DNA of 35,563 bases. It comes from Candidatus Nitrosopumilus sp. GTDB taxonomy: Archaea; Thermoproteota; Nitrososphaeria; Nitrososphaerales; Nitrosopumilaceae. The stretch is taken from contig JAOTXZ010000012.1 of the NCBI GenBank assembly GCA_029862085.1, positions 1-35,563 of the forward strand, read 5' to 3'. How positions within the stretch are numbered: the stretch's first letter is position 1; every line of letters begins with the position of its first letter. Positions 29,749-35,563 of this stretch are shown here, piece by piece. The notes beneath the pieces were generated by a model, which searched no databases, was not told where the DNA came from, and saw nothing but the letters and a program-made list of their open reading frames with translations. The translations under genes were made by a program, and so were the position numbers.

Positions 29749-30413
29749 AATTTAGCAATTACCATTGCATGATCCTTATCATATGGATGTAAATCAATGG
29801 TTTGTAAAATATCAAAACTTTCTTTTACTTTTTGAATTTCTTCGTCAATAATTCGTTTTGGTGATTTGGTTACATCGATGCTCCTAGTTTTGATTACCAG
29901 GAATAAGTAACCATTTTTTTTTAGGAACATTTTACAGTTTGCCATTGCTATTTCAGTTTGATCCGGTTGAGCAATATCTACATAAACTACATCTACTTTG
30001 CCAAAAATAGAAAAATATTCTTTGGGTTTTCTTGCATCTTGTAAAATGGGAATAATATTTTTTCTATAGGTTGCAACTCTATCTAAAAAATCTCTTGCTA
30101 CTCTACTTGCATGCTCAACACCAAAAATAATTCCACTAGGTCCTACAATATCTGAAATATGGCTAATCGTTGTTCCAGTTGAAACCCCAAGATACAATAC
30201 TTTTGATTTATTTTGAAATGGGAACACTTCTAGTCCATTCATAATTGATGCGGCCAATTTACTTCTAAATGGTTCCCAGAGTCTGAATTCTATTCCTTTT
30301 TTTGTAATTAATTTTTCTTTGTAAACTTGATTTCCTTCCACTAAATTTTGAGTGGCTAATTTTTTCGTACCTTCTGATTTTATCCAGAAAAATTCTTGAT
30401 TATCTTCTTCCAA
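29739..30413 (-). CDS. flpA: Fibrillarin, C/D-box RNP 2'-O-methyltransferase
   Basis: The methyltransferase of the C/D-box sRNP, which modifies rRNA and tRNA at guide-selected sites. KLAASIMNGLEVFPFQNKSK leads to the SAM motif VLYLGVSTGTTISHISDIVG, IFGVEHASRVARD, and VYVDIAQPDQTEI; the LVIKTRSIDVT strand follows. It has no Gly-Arg-rich N-terminus. I start at TTG 30413 (224 residues, MEEDNQEFFWIK): the fold begins here and the frame overlaps Nop5 by only 14 bases. The same frame is open back to 30608 inside nop5, but that sequence looks like a shadow of the Nop5 tail. Confidence 0.88.
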   Translation of the reverse strand: MEEDNQEFFWIKSEGTKKLATQNLVEGNQVYKEKLITKKGIEFRLWEPFRSKLAASIMNGLEVFPFQNKSKVLYLGVSTGTTISHISDIVGPSGIIFGVEHASRVARDFLDRVATYRKNIIPILQDARKPKEYFSIFGKVDVVYVDIAQPDQTEIAMANCKMFLKKNGYLFLVIKTRSIDVTKSPKRIIDEEIQKVKESFDILQTIDLHPYDKDHAMVIAKFHE

Positions 30414-31698
30414 ACTTTTTTCTCTTTTTATTCTTATTTGCTTTAGAATCTCTATTGCCCCTACGAGATCTATTTTCATTTCCTCTAGACTCTCCTCTAT
30501 TCCTTTGTGAAAATCCTCCACTTCTTCTATCATAGTCTTGTCTGTCTTGCCTAGCAGAATCAAATCTTCTGGGTTCCCTTTCCGTAGGCATTTCATATTT
30601 TTTACCAATTTCTTTTACTCGGACGTCTAGTTTTTCGAGAAGAGTCTCATTCAGTCCTTCTCCATAAACATCAACTCGAGCTGCAATCACAGCCTTGGCA
30701 GCAATTGCCCTTGCAATTTTTCCTCTTTGCCATCTAGGGGCAGCATGTACCATTGCATGTTGAAATAATATTCCATGTTTTGGCGGTTGAGCTCCAGTTT
30801 TCAAGGATCTAAATAGTGCTTTTTCTGCTCCAATTACCTGAACAGTACTTGCAGGCATTGATGCAAGTCTTGTTAAACTTCCTGCTCTTCCAAGTATCCT
30901 TGCACCAACAGCTGGTCCGAGAATGGCTGAAATGTTTGGTGCCACAATATCCATCTCTGACTCTACATGATCTTCTAAATTTTTTCTAAGCTCATGAAGA
31001 TCAAGCAATTGTTTTGCCATAAACTGAACAATTTTCAAGTTTTTCTCTGAAATATCGCCACCTCTGCTCTTTGAGGTAACTAAAGATAACATTTCTACTT
31101 TTGATTCCGGAAATCCTGCATCCTCAAAAACCTTTTTTGTTAAAGAGTCTCGCTTACCTGCAAGAACAATTTGGGCATATCCGTTGATACTATCAATTAC
31201 ATTTTCTAATTCTGGAAAATGTAATCCGTACCACTCTCTTAATCTGGAACTAATAGCATTTGCAATTTTATCAATTTCATCAAGTGAATTAATAGCTTGA
31301 ATTATGTGCAAGTCTGGACTTTCTGAAACTTTGGTAACCTTGGAGGAGGATAATCCAATAGCAAACTCTCTTAGTTTACCGAGAACTTCTGGAATATCTT
31401 TTGCATATCCTGATTCTACTATTATTTGAGGTTTGGTAGATTGAATTTGGTCTAGGTTTTCCTCTTCCATTAACTCTGCATCAATAGAATTTTTTTTTAG
31501 TAAATAAACCAAAGACGAATCATTGGTGGCAACTCCTCTTTGCAGAGGACCAAGAAAATCAACCAATTCATTTAATCTGATTTCTTTATTCTTAACAGAA
31601 AGGTAATCCTTTATTGGATCCGAAAACGGAAATGCTTTTTCAAGTTTCTCTTCGTTGAAAACTGAGATTCCAAATTCTGTTAAAATTACAGAATACAT
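30400..31698 (-). CDS. nop5: Nop5 (Nop56/58), C/D-box RNP scaffold
   Basis: The scaffold that joins fibrillarin to L7Ae and the guide RNA. The 432 residues have an N-terminal fibrillarin-binding domain, a coiled coil and a C-terminal Nop domain, with LSLVTSKSRGGDISEKNLKI, ISAILGPAVGARILGRAGSL and TVQVIGAEKALFRSLKTGAQ, then PPKHGILFQHAMVHAAPRWQ. The last 58 or so residues are Arg/Gly/Asn/Lys-rich and disordered. ATG 31698 fits a TTTTTTAAA box around 31721-31729 (26 bases); the TTG at 31713 is too close to it. Operon with fibrillarin (14-base overlap). Confidence 0.92.
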   Translation of the reverse strand: MYSVILTEFGISVFNEEKLEKAFPFSDPIKDYLSVKNKEIRLNELVDFLGPLQRGVATNDSSLVYLLKKNSIDAELMEEENLDQIQSTKPQIIVESGYAKDIPEVLGKLREFAIGLSSSKVTKVSESPDLHIIQAINSLDEIDKIANAISSRLREWYGLHFPELENVIDSINGYAQIVLAGKRDSLTKKVFEDAGFPESKVEMLSLVTSKSRGGDISEKNLKIVQFMAKQLLDLHELRKNLEDHVESEMDIVAPNISAILGPAVGARILGRAGSLTRLASMPASTVQVIGAEKALFRSLKTGAQPPKHGILFQHAMVHAAPRWQRGKIARAIAAKAVIAARVDVYGEGLNETLLEKLDVRVKEIGKKYEMPTEREPRRFDSARQDRQDYDRRSGGFSQRNRGESRGNENRSRRGNRDSKANKNKKRKKFGRR

Positions 31699-31720
31699 GA
31701 ATAGTTGATTCAAGGTCTCC

Positions 31721-31729
31721 TTTAAAAAA
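31721..31729 (-). promoter_or_regulatory. TATA-like box of nop5-flpA
   Basis: Minus-strand TTTTTTAAA centred about 27 bases before ATG 31698, which decides that start against the TTG at 31713. Confidence 0.5.
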
Positions 31730-31786
31730 GGTAACAGATAGGATCTGACTCAACTGTTATATTCAAATCTGCATGTATGATTCAGA

Positions 31787-32698
31787 GTGGAAATCAGTTT
31801 AGGTACTTCGGTTGGAAAAATAAATCTGGAGCGCCCCGTAATGCTTGCTTCCGGAATTTTAGGTATATCTTTAGACGTTTTTAACAGACTCTATCGGTCT
31901 GGCGCGGGAGCAGTAGTTACAAAGTCGCTCAGTAAAGAACCCTGGGAAGGATATCCCAATCCAACTATTTTCAGCGTCAATGGAGGGGGATGGATAAACG
32001 CAGTGGGTCTGTCAAATCCTGGAGCGCCCAATTTTGCAAAAATGATTGAACCAAACACCAAAGTTCCAATAATTGTTAGTTTAGTGGGCTCAATTCCAGA
32101 AGATTTTGAATTTATGATTAAAGAATTTGCTAATTGTAAAGTTGCAGGTTTTGAATTAAATTTATCATGTCCACATGTAGCAAAAGTTGGATTAGAAGTT
32201 GGGGATGATCCAGAATTGGTCAAAAAAATTGTAAGTGTAGCAAAAAAGTCTACAAATGTCCCAATAATTGCAAAGGTTGGATTAGGCACCATGAATTATC
32301 TTGAAACAGTAGGCGTAGCCATAGAATCTGGAATCGATGCAATCACCGCTATTAATACAGTTAGAGCAATAGCTATTGATGTAGAAACACAACGACCAAT
32401 ACTGAGTAACAAATTTGGAGGCCTTTCTGGCACTCCAATAAAACCAATTGCCCTTCGTTGCGTTTATGAAATTTCATCAAAATACAATATACCAATAATT
32501 GGATGCGGTGGCATATCTACTTGGGAAGATGCAGTTGAATTTTTCCTTGCAGGTGCATCAGCTATTCAAATAGGAAGTGCAGTGGGAGATAATTGGATGA
32601 ACATTTTTGATGACATCAATAACGGAATTTTGCGATACATGGAAAAAAAAGAAATTTCAAAAATTGAGGAGATGGTAGGCCTTGCAAAGAAATCCTAA
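31787..32698 (+). CDS. pyrD: Dihydroorotate dehydrogenase catalytic subunit (class 1B)
   Basis: Oxidises dihydroorotate to orotate with FMN. The 303-residue TIM barrel shows MLASGILGISLDVFNRL, VTKSLSKEPWEGYPNPTIF, FELNLSCPHVAKVGLEVG with the catalytic Cys of class 1, PIIAKVGLG, and the FMN phosphate site IIGCGGISTWEDAVEFFLAG. GTG 31787 fits a GTTATATTC box about 26 bases upstream (near 31756-31764). The following pyrK overlaps by 17 bases, so the enzyme is the NAD-linked PyrD-PyrK type. Confidence 0.92.
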   Translation: MEISLGTSVGKINLERPVMLASGILGISLDVFNRLYRSGAGAVVTKSLSKEPWEGYPNPTIFSVNGGGWINAVGLSNPGAPNFAKMIEPNTKVPIIVSLVGSIPEDFEFMIKEFANCKVAGFELNLSCPHVAKVGLEVGDDPELVKKIVSVAKKSTNVPIIAKVGLGTMNYLETVGVAIESGIDAITAINTVRAIAIDVETQRPILSNKFGGLSGTPIKPIALRCVYEISSKYNIPIIGCGGISTWEDAVEFFLAGASAIQIGSAVGDNWMNIFDDINNGILRYMEKKEISKIEEMVGLAKKS

Positions 32699-33494
32699 TC
32701 ATCCAACAATTTGTAAAATTGAAGAGGTAATTGATGAAACTCCAACTGTTAGAACTCTAGTTTTCTCAGATGAATTAATGTCAAATGTTCTACCAGGACA
32801 GTTTGCTATGGTGTGGATTCCGGGGATAAATGAGTTACCTATGAGTATAATGATTTCCCAAAAAACAGGAAAAGCTGCCTTTACTGTTAGGAAGCATGGA
32901 CCTGCATCAACTGGACTGTATAATCTAAAAGCAGGACAACAAATTGGGGTAAGAGGCCCTTACGGAAATTCTTTTGATTTAAAACAAGGAAAACTTTTGC
33001 TTGTTGGCGGTGGAACGGGTCTGGTCCCAATGATGCGATTACTTACTTTTGTTAAACCCGAGGATGATGTGACTCTCTTAATTGGCGCCAAAAGTAAAGA
33101 TGAAGTTTTTTTTGAGGATTTGGCCAACAATTTATTGAAAAACAATCCACACAAGGTAATTGTAACAACTGATGATGGATCCTACGGAGAAGAAGGTTTT
33201 GTAACTGACTTGGTAGAAAAATTAGTCAATCAAGGCAAGTTTGATGGCGTGTATACTTGCGGTCCTGAAAAGATGATGTACAAGACTGTAAAACTTGTAC
33301 ATTCAAAGGGATTTTTTGTGCAAGCAAGTCTTGAGCGCATGATGAAATGTGGAGTGGGAATATGTGGAAGCTGCTGTATTGGAGAAGACCTAGTTTGCAG
33401 AGATGGAACTATTTTTGATGGTGATCATCTTTTATCAAACCGAGAATTTGGTTATTTTTACAGAAATAAGGCTGGAATTTTAGAAAATTACTAG
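32682..33494 (+). CDS. pyrK: Dihydroorotate dehydrogenase electron-transfer subunit
   Basis: Moves electrons from PyrD to NAD via FAD and a 2Fe-2S cluster. The 270 residues contain a ferredoxin-reductase-like FAD domain (FTVRKHGPASTGLYNLKAGQ, then VRGPYGNSFD), an NAD-binding part (LLLVGGGTGLVPMMRLLTFV, VYTCGPEKMMYK) and the 2Fe-2S cysteines in MMKCGVGICGSCCIGEDLVC. The start is TTG 32682, 17 bases inside pyrD; coupled translation is likely. Confidence 0.9.
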   Translation: MQRNPNHPTICKIEEVIDETPTVRTLVFSDELMSNVLPGQFAMVWIPGINELPMSIMISQKTGKAAFTVRKHGPASTGLYNLKAGQQIGVRGPYGNSFDLKQGKLLLVGGGTGLVPMMRLLTFVKPEDDVTLLIGAKSKDEVFFEDLANNLLKNNPHKVIVTTDDGSYGEEGFVTDLVEKLVNQGKFDGVYTCGPEKMMYKTVKLVHSKGFFVQASLERMMKCGVGICGSCCIGEDLVCRDGTIFDGDHLLSNREFGYFYRNKAGILENY

Positions 33495-33536
33495 ACTCGA
33501 CCAGCAAGGTTTAAAATAAATCATGAAATTATTGCC

Positions 33537-35270
33537 GTGAAGGACATGGGTACTCCAAAAATTGTTCTAACAGCAGACCGAACTCTAATGTCGCCATATC
33601 GTGGTTTATCATTGGCAACCTTTTTTGGGTGTGCACCTGCACTTGATCCTCACAGGGATAAAAGCAGCTTTTGGTACAAAATTCTAAAAAATCAAGTTAC
33701 TCCAAAAATTCTCTTTGACTTTATCTGTAATTATATTCCACACACCAATGGTGTTGCAAATTATGCTCCATATGGTTTGAGAAAACTTGAAGCGGGTTTG
33801 CTTCGAGATGGCTTCCGACGAGATGAAGTAGTTGTGGCTCATCCAAATTACATTGAACAATTCATTGGCCCCGAAACTGAAGTAATCGGAACATATGAGA
33901 TGGATCCACTTGGAATGGGTCCTGTAACCATGACTTTTACTTATGGACGGAAACAAATCTCTTATGATGAATTGTACAACAGTGAATTACATCATAGAAT
34001 AAAAGCAGCTAAACAAAAAACAGGAAGTAAAGCCAAAGTAATTTCAGGCGCATCTGGTACTTGGCAATACAATTATGATCCTGAAAAAATTGAGGAATTT
34101 GGAATTTATGCCATTTTAGAAGGAGAACTAGGAGGTATTGCACCAGAAATAGATGGACATGCTGGTAGATTCTTCAACTATTTGATTAATGGCGATTTTG
34201 AAAATATGGATCCTTTTAGAAAACGAAGTGATTTCAAAGTAAACATTAAAGAATTTGAAAGAAACGGAACAAAAATTCATGGAAGATTTGTAAACTTTTG
34301 GGACAGACCAGACCTTGAGGACATTCCAGACATCATTGAACCAAGTATGCATGGAATGGTTGAGGTAATGAGAGGATGTGGTAGAGGTTGTAAATTCTGT
34401 GACGTAACTTTAAGATCATTACGATACTATCCACCTGAAAAAGTTGTTAAAGAAATTGAAATTAATATGAAAAAGGGTGGTTCTAAATCTGCTTGGATTC
34501 ATAGTGATGATATTTTTGTTTATGGAATGGACCCACGAACTGCAAAAGGAATGGAGCCAAACCGGGAAGCACTTGAAGAACTATTTACTGCAATCATGTC
34601 AACAGGAGTAGAGCACACTAATCCAACTCACGGAACTTTGGCAGGCGCTATTGCAGATGAAAGACTAATTCCAAATTTATCTAAAATTATAAAATCTGGT
34701 CCCGATAACATGATTGGAGTTCAGGCTGGATTTGAAACAGGAAGCTTGAGACTAATTGGAAAATATGCAGACAGAAAACTTGCTCCCTATGCACCTGAAG
34801 AATGGCATTGGGTAGTAAAAGAAGGAGTCAAGACACTGAACAAGGACTATTGGATTCCTGCCTTTACTTTGATTATGGGCTTGGATAACGACGAAACCCC
34901 AGAAGATTCATGGGAAACAATTCGTTTGATAAGTGAATTAGAACACGAACAACCAGATTCAATGTTTACTACTACTGCTCTAACATTTGTTCCAATAGGA
35001 TTACTAGAGAAATCTGATTTCTTTAACATCGGAAGTGAAATGACTCCTGCACAATTAGGTGTGTTATACAAAACTTGGCAACATAATTTCAAGTACGGCA
35101 TTCAAAAATTCATGACTAAAACAGGCTCTAAAGGCCCTCAAAGATACTTTTTTAACGCTATTGCAAGATCCCTTGGTGGTGTTCCATTAGGTGCAATGGA
35201 AAAATATGCTAGGCGAAAAAGTCGGGAACACGAACTAGTCATAGAGAAAGTCAAGGCAAAATACTATTAA
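33537..35270 (+). CDS. Radical SAM protein, B12-binding-like N-terminus, unknown substrate
   Basis: A 577-residue radical SAM enzyme. The cluster motif CGRGCKFC (C-x3-C-x2-C) lies at about residues 281-288, followed by the barrel with SAWIHSDDIFVYG and IGVQAGFETGSLRLIGKY. The N-terminal 250 residues resemble the cobalamin-binding-domain layout of YgiQ/COG1032-type proteins, without a clear DxHxxG, so B12 binding is uncertain. The substrate cannot be told. GTG 33537 is preferred: TTTAAA at 33511-33516 is 24 bases upstream, and ATG 33546 would be further. It stands alone between pyrK and S30e. Confidence 0.82.
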   Translation: MKDMGTPKIVLTADRTLMSPYRGLSLATFFGCAPALDPHRDKSSFWYKILKNQVTPKILFDFICNYIPHTNGVANYAPYGLRKLEAGLLRDGFRRDEVVVAHPNYIEQFIGPETEVIGTYEMDPLGMGPVTMTFTYGRKQISYDELYNSELHHRIKAAKQKTGSKAKVISGASGTWQYNYDPEKIEEFGIYAILEGELGGIAPEIDGHAGRFFNYLINGDFENMDPFRKRSDFKVNIKEFERNGTKIHGRFVNFWDRPDLEDIPDIIEPSMHGMVEVMRGCGRGCKFCDVTLRSLRYYPPEKVVKEIEINMKKGGSKSAWIHSDDIFVYGMDPRTAKGMEPNREALEELFTAIMSTGVEHTNPTHGTLAGAIADERLIPNLSKIIKSGPDNMIGVQAGFETGSLRLIGKYADRKLAPYAPEEWHWVVKEGVKTLNKDYWIPAFTLIMGLDNDETPEDSWETIRLISELEHEQPDSMFTTTALTFVPIGLLEKSDFFNIGSEMTPAQLGVLYKTWQHNFKYGIQKFMTKTGSKGPQRYFFNAIARSLGGVPLGAMEKYARRKSREHELVIEKVKAKYY

Positions 35271-35309
35271 TTTCCAAATACATAAATTCCAATACTATTA
35301 GATTTAATC

Positions 35310-35492
35310 ATGGCAACTCACGGTTCTCTTACCAAGGCAGGTAAAGTTAGAGGTCAAACCCCTAAAGTTGAAGGACGAAAAATTACTGGCACTAATTCCA
35401 GTCTTCGAAACAAGGGTAACTTCAAAAAAAGATTTGTGTTGGGTAGATTTCCAGGACAAAACAAGCCTGGACAAAGAAGAAAGAGACGATAA
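35310..35492 (+). CDS. rps30e: 30S ribosomal protein S30e
   Basis: A 60-residue, very basic small-subunit protein. MATHGSLTKAGKVRGQTPKV is the S30e signature (HGSLTKAGKVR-x-QTPKV), and the C-terminal GQNKPGQRRKRR is typical. In eukaryotes S30e is made as a fusion behind the ubiquitin-like FUBI; here it is free, with ATG 35310 and a CATAAATT element about 27 bases upstream. Confidence 0.93.
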   Translation: MATHGSLTKAGKVRGQTPKVEGRKITGTNSSLRNKGNFKKRFVLGRFPGQNKPGQRRKRR

Positions 35493-35545
35493 ACCATTTT
35501 CATAGATTTTAACTATACTTTCACGATCATTTCTTAAAACAGTAT

Positions 35546-35555
35546 ACTTATAAAG
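35546..35555 (+). promoter_or_regulatory. TATA-like element at the right edge
   Basis: TACTTATAAA near the end of the window, with no gene after it inside the window, may belong to a gene starting beyond the edge. Confidence 0.3.
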
Positions 35556-35563
35556 TACTGGTA

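Noticed and set aside
30414-30608. N-terminal extension of fibrillarin inside nop5
   Set aside because: The sequence matches no fibrillarin, the overlap would be 200 bases and the fibrillarin fold starts after 30413.

Overview
The window looks like a chromosomal segment from an ammonia-oxidiser-type archaeon of the Nitrososphaerota (Thaumarchaeota), most likely of the Nitrosopumilus/Nitrosarchaeum kind. The reasons are low G+C, an archaeal histone, archaeal/eukaryal-type ribosomal proteins S17e and S30e, aIF2-beta, a RIO1 kinase, topoisomerase VI, Nop5 and fibrillarin, an RPC34-like RNA polymerase subunit and a plastocyanin-like copper protein. Lineage is inferred from gene content; no database search was made. 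Genes are tightly packed. Most first genes have a TATA-like box centred about 24-29 bases upstream of the start codon, the layout expected for leaderless mRNAs, and I used this spacing to choose several starts.

Layout. 1-2250: membrane-anchored cupredoxin, tRNA-Cys, histone, TatD-type nuclease and S17e with a long acidic tail. 2292-4174: a tRNA-modification block with a ubiquitin-like/KEOPS Cgi121 fusion facing a Sua5-THUMP operon. 4254-7326: small regulators, zinc ribbons, membrane proteins and a YggX-like protein. 7408-11026: purA, an unknown gene, pyrF, a NUDIX hydrolase and a cis-prenyltransferase whose start is abnormal. 11111-14008: a DUF373 membrane protein, a lipid-anchored or membrane-anchored small protein, a DUF5679 zinc ribbon, aIF2-beta and DUF424. 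14108-18389: a RIO1-KH(Dim2-like)-Top6B-Top6A operon. 18386-20254: a membrane-anchored Hsp20-like protein and small genes. 20251-21554: apt-mtnP purine salvage pair. 21594-26493: a large secreted Ig-like protein, an OLD-like ATPase and a small exported protein. 26549-29060: RPC34-like subunit with a histone-H1-like lysine tail, RlmE, Trm1. 29110-31698: RNase HII, fibrillarin, Nop5. 31787-35492: pyrD-pyrK, a radical SAM protein and S30e.

Functional themes are RNA processing and modification (Cgi121, Sua5, Tan1-like THUMP, RlmE, Trm1, Nop5/fibrillarin, RIO1/Dim2), nucleotide synthesis and salvage (PurA, PyrF, PyrD/K, Apt, MtnP) and chromosome/transcription machinery (histone, Top6, RPC34). No prophage, insertion sequence or CRISPR array was seen. 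The observations I rate highest are the ubiquitin-like/Cgi121 fusion with an internal Gly-Gly, the lysine-tailed RPC34-like protein, tail-to-tail gene pairs whose two stop codons interlock in four bases, and the uppS-like gene whose only full-length start is a non-canonical ATT behind an in-frame TAG.
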